DNA of 64,000 nucleotides, from contig CM059624.1 of assembly GCA_030435675.1 (NCBI GenBank), positions 6,224,769 to 6,288,768 on the forward strand, written 5' to 3'. The first letter of the stretch is position 1. Each line of letters begins with the position of its first letter. Origin of the DNA: Steinernema hermaphroditum. Lineage: Eukaryota > Nematoda > Chromadorea > Rhabditida > Steinernematidae. Made by a program: the position numbers and the translations under genes. Positions 22,093 through 32,022 of this stretch are shown in pieces. The notes beneath the pieces were generated by a model. It had not been told where the DNA came from, ran no database searches, and was given only the letters and a program-made list of their open reading frames with translations.

Positions 22093-22138
22093 CGCAAATA
22101 GGAAGTTACCGATAATTATCGGTAACTTCCTATTTGCG
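22093..22138. repeat. 46-bp perfect palindrome
   Basis: Centre gataattatc; arms run outward through cggtaacttcctatttgcg without mismatch or spacer. It is directly joined to a second interrupted palindrome at 22138-22189 and lies about 90 bp upstream of the second BAF gene. Confidence 0.95.
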
Positions 22139-22189
22139 AATTAAGGCGGACAATGTTCTTATCGATGAGAACATTGCCCGCCCTAATTC
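22138..22189. repeat. 52-bp palindrome with three mismatches
   Basis: Arms of 26 bp centred on atcgat; mismatches at 22144/22183, 22150/22177 and 22160/22167. Shares one base with the preceding palindrome. Confidence 0.95.
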
Positions 22190-22229
22190 ACAGTGATGCC
22201 CTAAGCATTGCTTTTTCAGTGTGGTCGCG

Positions 22230-22530
22230 ATGGTGAAACCCTCGAAGCACTACGACTTCGTTCCCGAAAAAATCAACGACAAATATGTGGAGGCACTGCC
22301 TGGCATTGGTCCCGCTCATGGGGGCCGCCTCACAGGGAATGTAAGTCTCCTAAAAAGAATTTGGTTACGGTAAGGTGGCGAAACTTTTCGGTCGGTACCT
22401 TATGTGCGATGAAAACATCGGCCAGTTCGACTCTTTTCTATACGCGCATGGAGTGACATACTGTAACCATCGTGGAAACGTGTGTGAAGCTTTCCAAGAG
22501 TGGTCCGATAGGCATCTGGGTCCTCTTTAA
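22230..22530 (+). CDS. BAF paralogue 2
   Basis: Exons 22230-22340 and 22375-22530 give 88 aa. It starts MVKPSKHYDFVPEKIN and has the BAF helix-hairpin-helix word LPGIGPAHGGRL, then KLFGRYLMCDENIG, and an ending FQEWSDRHL that aligns with the BAF ending. The intron sits at the same codon as in the canonical gene. Taken literally it is only 34 nt (gtaagt...ggtaag), and its use drops four residues. The translated intron end GYGK lines up with GFDR of BAF, so either the intron is even smaller and non-canonical or the gene has suffered a frameshift. A tttttcag acceptor precedes the ATG by 10 nt and AATAAA follows at 22562-22567. Whether it still dimerises and binds DNA is open. Confidence 0.7.
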
Positions 22531-22796
22531 CAATGGTGCTGTGAGAGATATTCTTGTGTGAAATAAATTCTCGAGAGCTTATGCCCCTCTTCCTCACACC
22601 TCAGTTCCTGTCTAGACAAACATTCCAGACAATGTCAATCTTTTTGCCAAGAATTCCCGTCTGAGATCGGTCGGTTTTCCACCGCTCCAAACTGAATTTC
22701 ACTACAAAGGACCTCCACTTTCTGCAAGGCTTTTCTGGTAGACAGACACTGAAGGTGGTGCGTTTTTTTTGGTGATGTACTTGAAACTTAGACAGT

Positions 22797-23002
22797 CTCT
22801 GCAGTCGTTGCTGCACCAGACTCTCGGATTGTGTCGCCGTGTCCGTCTTCTGAACTCTGTAGCCATGGGCGACGTCCACCTGAAGCAAAGTCCTTTACGA
22901 TACAACTGCTGTGGGCAAACCTCGATCTCCAAGTCAAGATCCTCGGCGCACCGAGGACATTTTAAAGACTGTGATAGAACTTTTGGAGCGCTGATTCTAG
23001 AC
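22797..23002 (-). pseudogene. inverted partial copy of the zinc-ribbon gene
   Basis: On the minus strand this repeats about 200 bp of the gene at 23218-23695 with few changes: a SLKCPRCAEDLDLEIE exon end, the same small intron (gtttgcccacag...cttcag), and VDVAHGYRVQKTDTATQSES. Similarity stops at both ends, so start and terminal exons are not duplicated. A minus ORF continues to 22601, but that part is unrelated to the intact gene. Confidence 0.7.
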
Positions 23003-23217
23003 CGTTAGTTTCACGTTGTAATCACCAAACCCTTTGTCTGCTTCCAAGTCAAGGAATCAACGAATGACAGTTTGCCTTAAAATAAGGATACCGGGTCGTG
23101 TATTCAAAGGAAAGGTAGTTCGAGCCGACGACGTCCACAACTTCGCCTCCTTCTTGTCAGAGATCAAAGACCGTCAACTATTCTCCTCGTTTTCTGATAA
23201 GACCCTTACTTCCCATT

Positions 23218-23695
23218 ATGTCGAGCGACGAGGAGTCACTCTCCTCCGGGCGTTCATCCTATTCACACGTAGATTCCTCTCCAGGCGCCCCTTCCGACTC
23301 GTCCGGTGCATCAGATCTGGACTCTTCTGAGAGCGGAATCGAGAACTCAGGTACAGACTCACACCACTTTCACCATTCAGTTGCCATTTCACAGATCTCC
23401 AGATGCAAGAGAACATCAGCGCTCCAAAAGTTCTCTCACAGTCCTTAAAATGTCCTCGGTGCACCGAGGATCTTGACTTGGAGATCGAGGTTTGTCCACA
23501 GCAGTTGCATCGTAAAGGACTTTGCTTCAGGTGGACGTCACCCATGGCTACAGAGTTCAGAAGACGGACGCGGCGACACAGTCCGAGAGTCCGGTGCAGC
23601 AACAACCTCTCCAAAGAACGCTTGATCATGAACCCACCGGTAGCTACAGTTACACCGAGAAGGACTTGAAGGTTTACATGTATGAGTTGCGATAA
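23218..23695 (+). CDS. small zinc-ribbon-like protein
   Basis: Three exons, 23218-23350, 23395-23489 and 23531-23695; 130 aa. The N-terminus is Ser/Asp-rich (MSSDEESLSSGRSSYSHVD). The middle has one CxxC knuckle, LKCPRCTEDLDLEIE, and the C-terminal part is polar with Gln runs, ending LKVYMYELR. Function unknown; a single CxxC is only half a zinc site, unless the protein dimerises or binds another one. Part of it is repeated in inverted orientation at 22797-23002. It lies within the BAF/RING cluster. Confidence 0.6.
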
Positions 23696-23770
23696 TTGTC
23701 ACCGAAAATGCCACAAAAAGAGGTTGTCATGGATAAGTAGCCGGGTCAAGATAACATATCATGGAATCAA

Positions 23771-24649
23771 TTAGTGGAGCTCCACGAGCCTCTGCCGCAT
23801 CTCAGCGGCCTTCGTCTTAATCCCCTCAGCCTTTCTGCGCACATCTGCCTCCAACCCATCCAGGTGCTCCTGGGGAAGAAACGCCTCCTTGACATTCCTT
23901 TCGGCCAGTCCAAAGTCCGCCAATTCAGAAGTTAGTCCCTATAGTACACGACTGGCTACCGTACACCGTCTCCTAACCTGCACCGCCACGCTCAGCCGAC
24001 TGTGGAGGTCCTCGACCGCCTCCGTGAGCCTTAGGATCGCCTTCACCGTCTCCTTCTTCTGCTCGGAGATCGACTTCGTCGCCGAGCGCCTCGATTCCGC
24101 CGAGGCGAAACGGACGGCGACGATGGAGTGGGCGCCGTGTGTGGAGAGGTGCAGGAATCCACAATGGCCACACACGATGTCCTAGAAGGGAGTTGAAGTC
24201 TTTAGAGGGGACCGACCTTCTGAAGGACGGAGTCCGTGCAGGTCTTGCAGACCAGCACTTTGTCGCTCTTAACGGTATCGGCGCACTTAGAGCACGGGAA
24301 GCGGACCTCCTCGCCCGGCCACTCTTGGTTCTGCTGGCGTTTGTACTGCTCGACGATGTCTAAAGAGAGTCAGAGGAGTGACTTTCCCCAACTGACCCTT
24401 GAGGATGTAGTTGACGGGAAGGCGACCTTCCGTCTTCGTGGGGCTTCTGCAAACGGGACAGGCGACAGTTTCGGCCCTCCTGTGGACCTTGAGCAGTTGC
24501 GAATGGCACCTCCGGCAGATCGTGTGGCCACAGGCCATCTGGATGGGTTCCTCGAAGAGTGTCCGGCATATGGGGCAGTCGAGAGAGTTCGGGGAGAGGC
24601 AGACGGTAAAAGTTGCGCTTTCGCCCATTTCGTAGAGGAGAAATGACAT
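23771..24649 (-). CDS. RING/B-box (TRIM-like) protein
   Basis: Four exons, 24397-24649, 24217-24359, 23978-24181 and 23771-23938; 255 aa in one frame. It has an N-terminal C3HC4 RING (SLDCPICRTLFEEPIQMACG, then HTICRRC and CPVC), followed by CxxC/CxxC segments (FPCSKCADTV, LVCKTCTDSV) and CGHCGFLHLSTHGAH, which fits a B-box zinc site. A helical region (SISEQKKETVKAILRLTEAV) is likely coiled coil. There is no C-terminal SPRY or NHL domain. Expected to be a ubiquitin E3. An alternative start is Met-8 (MGESATF). Its RING is of the same general class as that of the RING-BAF gene 2 kb away; a common origin is possible but not shown. Confidence 0.8.
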
Positions 24650-24783
24650 CTAGAGGGCGTCGGCGACGCTGATAAGCCTTCTGACCGCCGCTTGGAGGCA
24701 TTCCAAATAAACAAATCTGTTTGCACGTGATCTAAATTATGAGTCAAACGTGACGAAATGACCAAAACAACACGGTTTGTTAG

Positions 24784-25797
24784 TTAAGAAGATACGAAAT
24801 TGTGAAAAAAGGGAACAAGGTTGTGAAAGATCATGAACGCGGCCTCGTTGTGCGAGTTGCAGTAGTTCGAAGCAGAGAAAATCGTCACCACGTGGCCGTT
24901 GTGGCGCCATTCATAGCCCTGAAGGAGGGGATAGAGCACATAGAGGAGGGGAGCGTACCTGTTGGACGGCTTCGTGCGCCCTTGCGATGAAGTTGAGTCC
25001 GTTGTTGTGAGTGAACTCGCGGGAGATCGCTTCTCCGAAGGTTACACCCACGTTCCGCTGCGAGACGTTCCAGCCGAGGCGATGATCGGGATCGGACCAA
25101 ACGAGATCACAGAGAGGACCTGCAGAAGAGCGTAGGAAACTCTGAATGAAACGTTACCTGCTACGGGAATCTCCTGGAAGCGGTTGATAGCGGCGATAGC
25201 ATCTAAGGAGCCGGTATAAGGGCTGAGACCGCCGTGGACGCAGAGGATCGCGTCGTCGATGACAGCACTGAGTGGTAGGAAGTCGAAGAGCTCCACGAAG
25301 GCCTTCCAGACGTTCGTGTCACTGTACTTAGATAGGCACTCGTCGTAGAAGCCGTAGACGGCGGTGATGGCGCGGCACTCGTGGTTTCCACGCAAGAGTA
25401 CGAAACGCTCTCGGAATTTGACCTGAAATGGCAGAATTGCTGTAATCCAAAAGGATTGCTCACCTTAAGGCACATGAGAAGAGAGATGCACTCGACGGAG
25501 TTGGACCCGCGGTCGACGTAGTCTCCCAAGAAGACGTAATTGTTGGCGCATGGATGACCTGCCAGAGAGAAAAGTTGTTGGAGATCAGCAAATTGACCAT
25601 GTATATCTCCGCTGACGACCAGAGGCGAACTCAGGCGGACTACGTTAGGCTCTTGGACAAGCACTTCACGTGTCTACAAGAAGGTGATCATAGGAGGGTC
25701 AAGCAGAGATCACCTTGTTGCAGAGGGAGAGCACGTCGGCAGCAGAAAGTTTCTCAAGTCGTTGAAGTTGTGCGATCCACTTGTCGACGTCAGCCAT
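24784..25797 (-). CDS. PP2A-family protein phosphatase catalytic subunit, divergent
   Basis: Five exons, 25714-25797, 25464-25673, 25158-25422, 24959-25119 and 24784-24918; 284 aa. Ser/Thr phosphatase of the PP2A/PP4/PP6 group. All metal-site motifs are present: GDIHGQF, GDYVDRG, RGNHE, CVHGGLSP and ARAHEAV. The N-terminus (DKWIAQLQRLEKLSAADVLS) and LVWSDPDHRLGWNVSQRN are closest to PP2A. Unusual: RGNHECRAIT instead of RGNHESRQIT, and SASNYCNSHN where the group has APNYCYRCGN. The protein stops soon after, so the TPDYFL tail whose Leu carboxyl is methylated is missing. It is about 25 residues shorter than PP2A. It starts 211 nt after the dynein light chain stop on the same strand and may be in an operon with it. 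Confidence 0.88.
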
Positions 25798-26008
25798 TTC
25801 CGTAAAAGACCGGTCAGTGGGGTCTCTGACGAATAAATGAGGAGGAGGGGGGGTTCACGGCAATAAAAAGAGGAGACGATCTGTCTAATTTGGGTCCGGA
25901 ACCATTGAAAAGGGAATTGCTCGAAAATTTTTTGTATCTGTTTTACTGTTGTCCACTCAACACCACTCTTTCCACTTATTTGCCTAATTTACACACATAA
26001 AATGGTCT

Positions 26009-26366
26009 TCAACTGGGACACTTGTAGATGACAATGGCGGAACGGCCAACGTAGAAGAAGATATAGCGCTGTCGGAAGTGGGAGACGAACTCTCCGAAAT
26101 CGCGTCCGACGATCACGTTCCAGCCACGGCCGAACTTCTGGTCAAACGCGGAGCGGAGCTCGCGGGCGACATCGTCGTCAGTCATCTGCCGCTGTATGAA
26201 CGTTGAACTCATCTGAATCAGAGGCCGTGATGAGAGGGACACCCAGGGAACTGCTTGCCTTGACGGCATAATCGCGCATCTCCGGCGGCATGGAGCACTT
26301 CTGGATCATCGGTCGGAGTTCCGTAGCGTCGAGAGAGTACTTGTTCTTCGGCGAAGAGACCGTCAT
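26009..26366 (-). CDS. dynein light chain, LC8 type
   Basis: Two exons, 26259-26366 and 26009-26212; 103 aa. LC8 light chains are small dimeric hubs of the cytoplasmic dynein motor and of other complexes. Family marks: MPPEMRDYAV (first helix), DDVARELRSAFDQKFG, WNVIVGRDFGEFVSHF and the final strand FFYVGRSAIVIYK. The intron has a GC donor (aag|gcaagc) and attcag acceptor. Without this splice the reading frame also stays open across the junction. It is more divergent than the canonical LC8, which is 89 aa, and so probably a paralogue. Confidence 0.85.
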
Positions 26367-26620
26367 GCTGCCTTGAATCGACTCAAATGAAGCGCTTCAC
26401 CCAGCTGACCATCCTCTGGCCGTAATGGTCGGTCTGCGCCTGCTGGTCGCGTTCTTTTGAACAGTTTCTTCGCTTCATCGACTGTGTCAAAAAGTCGGCG
26501 TTTGGGTTCGCGCGCTTTTGTTGGTCCCGGCGCGAAGTGCTTGCAATGACAAGCCGACTGTCATTTTCTTTGCTCGTCGGAGTCGAGAGTACACAGAATA
26601 AACTTTGCAGACTCAGACAG

Positions 26621-26958
26621 ATGAATCCTACTTTCACGAGGACAGCCCTGCGGAAAGCCGTGGGCATGGACTTTAACTCAACAGGAGCGTGTGGAGTCGC
26701 TGTCTGCGAGTGCGCCCTAGCAAACGTCAAGACGGACTGTGCCGAAATCGTAAGTCCCAGTTATTTCGCTTCAATTTTGCATATCACTTCAATTCCATTC
26801 AGCTGGTTCTTCTCTTCCGCAGTCACCCACAACTATACGACGGTGACGGTGACGGCGTTCCGAAGCGCACGTCTTGTTTTTCCACGTCTGTGGTCGTTAT
26901 CTCCGCAGAGGGCGGCTGCACTTCGTCTCTGCAGACGCCTTCGCGTGAACACGCCTAG
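26621..26958 (+). CDS. small unknown protein, partial paralogue of the 32-kb gene
   Basis: Exons 26621-26749 and 26803-26958 give 94 aa. Exon 1 (TALRKAVGMDFN, CECALANVKTDCAEI) and the start of the intron are homologous at DNA level to exon 1 and intron 1 of the gene at 32023-32604. Exon 2 is unrelated and low in structure (CFSTSVVVISAEGG). A ttgcag acceptor lies 10 nt before the ATG. It looks like a partial duplication that has acquired a new 3' end; a pseudogene is possible. Confidence 0.4.
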
Positions 26959-28590
26959 GCACGCGAGAAGCGATCTTCCGACACTTCGGACTCTTGCAAA
27001 GCCAAACCGAATTCTGTCGGCGACAGCGCCGCGCCACGTGACTTCGGCGCGTCATCACCGTCTCCTCCAGTGACCATTTCAACGAAAACTCCAAAGGTTC
27101 ACACCGGAGATCTCTTTTTTGTCAGTATTTCTTGTCTTCGGATCTCATCTGAAAGGAACCTGCCGGAATTCCAAGAAAGGAGTGGGCGAATCAAGATCCA
27201 CATCTGATCTGAAACCGTTCAACGTCCATGGGTGCACCAAGATCAGCGCAAACATTTCGTCCCTTCGGTACTTACGCCCGCGGCGTTTCGCGTTGCGTTC
27301 ACGTGAGCGCCAGACGACCTTTGCTCGATCGCTTCGCTCCGAAGGGTATAAATAAACGGCGCCGGAATCCGACATGTCACACCGAAGTGTTTTGTTTATC
27401 GCCGCCACCGATCGGTCCACTTTTTTCTTCCGCTTTCTCTCGCCCTGGTTACCGACAAACCTTATTGATGTCTGGCCTAACATGACGCTACTTGTAAACA
27501 GGAACTGAAGTTGGAATGGATGAGGCTTCCTTTGAATGACTGAAAAGGCTCCTGTTGGTAGATCGTTGAATTCCTCCGTGATTTCTAGTAACCAGTAACC
27601 CAATAAAATGCTAGTAGAACTAATAATAGCTGTTTTGTAGAACGCGCTTTGACGGGACCTTGCTCTCTGGGTGATTGATTGCGTCTCCCCGGTCAAAGCA
27701 AAGTAACGATTACTTGTGTGTGTCTAAATTACACGTGGACCTGAACCGGTAACGGCTTCTTGATGGTCCTTTTACATAGTCATCGAGTGATTGGTTACAT
27801 CCCCGAGAAGCGCTATCAGCATGTGTAATATAAGAAGTAAAGGTCCATTTTTTACGCTCCTTTGGTCAGCGTGTTTTCGACTCAGCAGGCGATCTCTTGT
27901 GGGGTTTTCGGTCTCCGATCGTTTGGTTTTTTCTTCCTCCTTTGCTGCGCGAATTAGCGAGAAAAACAACGAACAGGAACGGGGCAAGACTGTACCTTTC
28001 CAAATTGGTCAGCCACTTCCTACGATAAAATGCAGAGCAATTTTACACCTCTTCGTTTCGATAGAGGAAAGCCGGGTAAACAGTCCCATCAATATGTTGT
28101 CTTGGACCGATCGCCGCCAAAAAGTATTTATTATGTTGTTGATTTCAAAAGATGTTCCTGTTTTTTGATCGACTTATCGACGCGTGGCGCTCGGATTCAA
28201 GGGGAACAACAGCGCTGTAACGACGTCAGAATACATCACTAGAGGAGCGGGTTAGGAGAGTGGAGAGACGGTATGACAACGGTATAAGTACTGTCGAAGA
28301 GTAGAAGTGTTTCGCCTTGGGGATCTTGGAAATTTTAAAAAGCTCTCCGTGAACCTCAACGAAACATTTTGATCGTTCTTTAGACGCCGTTTCACGTGAA
28401 CGTCATCTGAATCAATCAGCAGGACTCCAATCTGTAAAGTTCGCAATCTGTTTTGCCCTAACCGGTTCCTCCGAAACCCGCACTCCTTCTAGGCTATCCA
28501 TCGACCTTTCCCCAATTCATCCCTCAGTCTGTGTTCCCAGAGGAGCCACCGTTCCCACCATCAGATCTGTTATTCCTCTCGCCAATTACG
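26959..28590. other. intergenic, with a possible TATA promoter
   Basis: No gene supported. A TATA-like gggtataaataaac is at 27344-27357 (plus strand), but no coding exon follows that I can defend. ORFs at 27145-27696 (minus) and 27791-28242 (plus) look random. Confidence 0.35.
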
Positions 28591-29705
28591 CCAAATTCGG
28601 GACGACCGGTTGCGTTGTCGCCGTAAACACCCCTAGGTGTTGTTATGAATCGGACGAGACGTCGCTACCGCCGATTGGAAATAATCGTCCCGGCGCTATA
28701 TAAGCGGACGAACTGGGTGCGAAGAACATTTCGCTTTCATCGGCTGGGTGCGTTGTGTACTTAGGGTGGCGACTAGTTCTCTATTAGGGCTGCCCTTAGC
28801 GGTTGATATTCAGCGGTGATTGGGTGGGGATTAGAGCCGTTCATGTGACATCTTCTAAGCCGTTTCTGATTTCTTCCGGTCCACTAGCGATCAAAAGTGT
28901 TGGAATCTGCTTTAAGGTCCACAGAACAGTTTTAAGCGGGCCGACTCCTACACTTTTGAGCCCCTCCGTCCACGTGTTCCTCTATCCAATGGTCCGATAA
29001 GAGCACAACTCTCTCGGCAGCCGGCCTCCACCCGATAAGAGTCGTCCGTTCGGTCCAGACCACAGAAAACAGCTTCTGAGTCGCTTATCTTGGCGATAAG
29101 CCTCGCGGCCCTCTCGACTGCTCCGGCTTCACGTGTGGCGGGTGCAAAGTCCGGACTCTGCGCCTCTTCTTATCTCCTCGGCCATGTCAAAACAGAGTCT
29201 CCGTCGCCGTCGGCTCCTCCCCGCTTCGCATATGTATATCTGTTTACCGGCAGCGTCGATCAGTCTCTTCCCTGTTTTTTGCCTCAGCGGACACTCGAGT
29301 CTCGAGCTGTTTGCCCCATCGAGCGGCTGACCCGCAGAGATCAAGTACTCAACTCCCGATTTCAGTAGCGCTGTAGAGGCTTCTTGAGCACTCGACACGA
29401 GCAGAGCTTGAGGAAGTAGAGCGATTATGTAAGTGACCCCTGCACGCCGCCTTCTGACTTTCACTACTATCGCTTTCCACTCCTTGTAGACGATAGTCGC
29501 TTGTCTGAGTATAGGCTTTGACCGAAAGACCCACAGTTCCTTCCGCAATCGCACGTCTCCTCTGTTTTCGAAAACAGTCGGAAGCGACCCGCCCCTGTCA
29601 CATTCGATTCCTCGGATTCCCATCAAACACCGCACCCTTCTTCCTTTCACGTGTCCACTTTCATGCGTGCTCCGTGGCCCTCACTCAGCGCCCCTCTCTT
29701 CCAGG
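28591..29705 (+). promoter_or_regulatory. glutamine synthetase promoter and 5' leader
   Basis: A core promoter is visible: a gacgtc CRE core at 28658-28663, an attgg (inverted CCAAT) just after it, and tatataag at 28697-28704. About 1 kb of leader follows up to the gs start. A ctcttccag acceptor one base before the ATG at 29706 shows that the leader contains an intron or a trans-splice site. Confidence 0.55.
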
Positions 29706-30967
29706 ATGCCCTTCAACCTTCGCGACCAATTCCAAACCGACAAGACCGTCTCGGAGCGCTTCTTGCGACTTCCGCAGGGCGACAAGGTCCAGGCGACCTA
29801 CATCTGGATCGACGGCTCCGGCGAGCACCTCCGCTGCAAGACGAAGACCGTCGACTTCGTCCCGAAACAGCCAGATGGTAGGCGCCCCTTCGTTCCCGAG
29901 GCTATCATCGTCTTGCAGACCTTCCAATCTGGAACTTCGACGGCTCCTCGACGGGTCAGGCGAAGGGCGAGGACTCGGACGTCTTTCTGAAGCCGGTGGC
30001 GCTCTTCCGGGACCCCTTCCGTCTGGGCAGCAACAAGCTCGTCCTTTGCGAGACCCTGGACAACAAGCTACAGCCGACGTCGACGAACCTGCGCCGGCGC
30101 TGTCTCCACACGATGGAGCAGGCGAAGAGCGCGCGGCCCTGGTTTGGCATGGAGCAGGAGTACACGCTCCTGGACGTCGACGGGCACCCCTTCGGCTGGC
30201 CCAAGAACGGCTTCCCCGGGCCGCAGGGGCCCTACTACTGCGCCGTCGGCACCAACCGCGTCTACGGCCGCGACATCGTCGAGGCGCACTACCGCGCCTG
30301 CCTTTACGCGGGCATCAAGATCTCGGGCACCAACGCCGAGGTGATGCCCGGCCAGTGGGAGTTCCAGGTCGGTCCCTGTGAGGGCATCGAGATGGGCGAC
30401 CAGCTCTGGGTGGCGCGCTTCCTGCTTCACCAGGTGGCTGAGGAGTTCGGCGTCATCGCCTCACTCGACCCGAAGCCCATCCAGGGTGACTGGAACGGCG
30501 CCGGCTGTCACACCAACTTCTCCACCGAGCGCATGCGCAAGCCCGGCGGCTACGGGGAGATCATCTCCGCCATCGAGAAGCTCTCGCACTCCCACCGCGA
30601 GCACATCGCCTACTATGACCCCACAGGAGGCAAGGATAACGAGCGCCGCCTCACCGGCCTCCACGAAACCGCCTCCATCGGCCAGTTCTCGTACGGTGTC
30701 GCTTCCCGTGGTTCCTCTATCCGCATCCCGCGTCAGACCGACGTCGACCAATTCGTGAGTCGCCTCCTATCTTGAACCTACAGTAACCTTTCCCTGCAGG
30801 GCTACTTTGAGGACCGCCGCCCGTCTTCCAACTGCGACCCTTACGCCGTCACCGATGCCATCGTCCGCACCTGTTGTCTTGATGTCAAGAAACTCTCGCG
30901 TTCTTACACGCCCCAAGATGCTGCCAGCGTCCGCAGCAAAGTACACGATCCTCTCAACGGACGTTAG
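29706..30967 (+). CDS. glutamine synthetase
   Basis: Three exons, 29706-29877, 29919-30754 and 30800-30967; 391 aa. It joins ammonia to glutamate with ATP in the cytosol. Eukaryotic GSII signatures: [11 protein letters not shown] (beta-grasp), [12 protein letters not shown], the ATP/metal stretches [20 protein letters not shown] and [31 protein letters not shown] and [15 protein letters not shown]. Exon 2 is very GC-rich with strong codon bias, as expected for a highly expressed gene. AATAAA at 31084-31089 serves as its poly(A) signal, only about 25 bp from the convergent signal of the minus-strand gene. Confidence 0.96.
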
Positions 30968-31112
30968 ACGACGACAGAAGACCCGAAGGCCCTAGACGTG
31001 CACTTATCCATCTTGTACCCTAATAATGCACACAACTCACTGTATACACGATGTACCACTCTTCACTTCTAGTAGACGGAGACAATAAAATGTTTCACCT
31101 TCGGCCTCTTTA

Positions 31113-31740
31113 TTACAGAAGAAGAGCAGCGGAGAAGAGCACAGCAACCACGGAACTTCTGAATCGGATGGTGCTCGCTGCCTTCGGAGTTATCGTTTCG
31201 TTGGTTGCGAGCATCTTGTACAGGGCAGCAGAGGCGTCGGCACGTCTCTTCGGTGGGCAGTCGCTGTATAAGCACTCGTTAGGAGGTGTCGCTCCGGAGC
31301 AGTTGCGCGTCAGGAAACTGAAATGAAGAGAGATTACGGAATCGAGAACAAGCGAAGTCGATTTACTCGAAGCATTTCGGCTCGTGAACGTCGGCGATGT
31401 CGTTGTAGACGCATGCAAGCATGTAGAAGCGGGAGTTGCTGAGTGCTAGCTCTGCCGCCACGGGGTCTCCCTTGAAGTGCTCGCTCTTTGTGCAGTTCAT
31501 GAGTAACTCTCCACGACTGGAGGCGGAGCCGAAGTTCGCCAGCTCAGTCTTCGTCCTCTGAGCCAAGCACTCGGCTACGGTCTTTCGATAGGAACGGCAA
31601 AAGATATGGATTGTCTCGGCGTTGGGTGGCGCGAAGCCGAACGCCGACTTCTTGGCGCAGTCGACGTAGTCCGAGACGGTGCAGGCGGCGGAGAAGCCGA
31701 GCAGGAGAGCGGCAGCGGTCAGTAGGCGTAGACCGACCAT
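31113..31740 (-). CDS. secreted Cys-rich protein with probable GPI tail
   Basis: Two exons, 31367-31740 and 31113-31317; 192 aa. It has a signal peptide (VGLRLLTAAALLLGFSAA) and many Cys (CTVSDYVDC, FCRSYRKTVAEC, NCTKSEHF, VHEPKC). The second exon adds CSGATPPNECLYSDC and a hydrophobic C-terminus (SSVVAVLFSAALLL) of the GPI-signal type. The spacing is reminiscent of nematode DUF19-like extracellular domains, but I am not sure. The poly(A) signal overlaps the stop codon (taataaa, 31109-31115). Confidence 0.65.
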
Positions 31741-32022
31741 TTCGGCCAGCTGACGGTCAGTTGAATGAGGAATGAAGCCCTGTTGTCTCATTTGAAGTGA
31801 GCATTGCGACACTTAGAGTACACATCGACAAGGACATTTAGACCAAGTCAACCGTCCAAGAATTAAATAGCTCGAGGTGTTTTCAAATTCGAACAACCTA
31901 TCTACCATGTACATGCGGCCTGTTTTCCGAAGCTCTGCGTCTCTTGCCATTGCTAGATATTAGTGCATCCTGTACATCAATTGCCGTGTTATTTATCGGT
32001 TTTTTCCTTACAACATGAAAAT

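Noticed and set aside
27145..27696. 183-codon minus ORF
   Set aside because: No splice or family support; composition looks random and the TATA-like site is on the other strand.
29518..30381. 287-codon plus-strand ORF over glutamine synthetase
   Set aside because: Out-of-frame shadow of the very GC-rich gs exons; the true frame has all GSII motifs.
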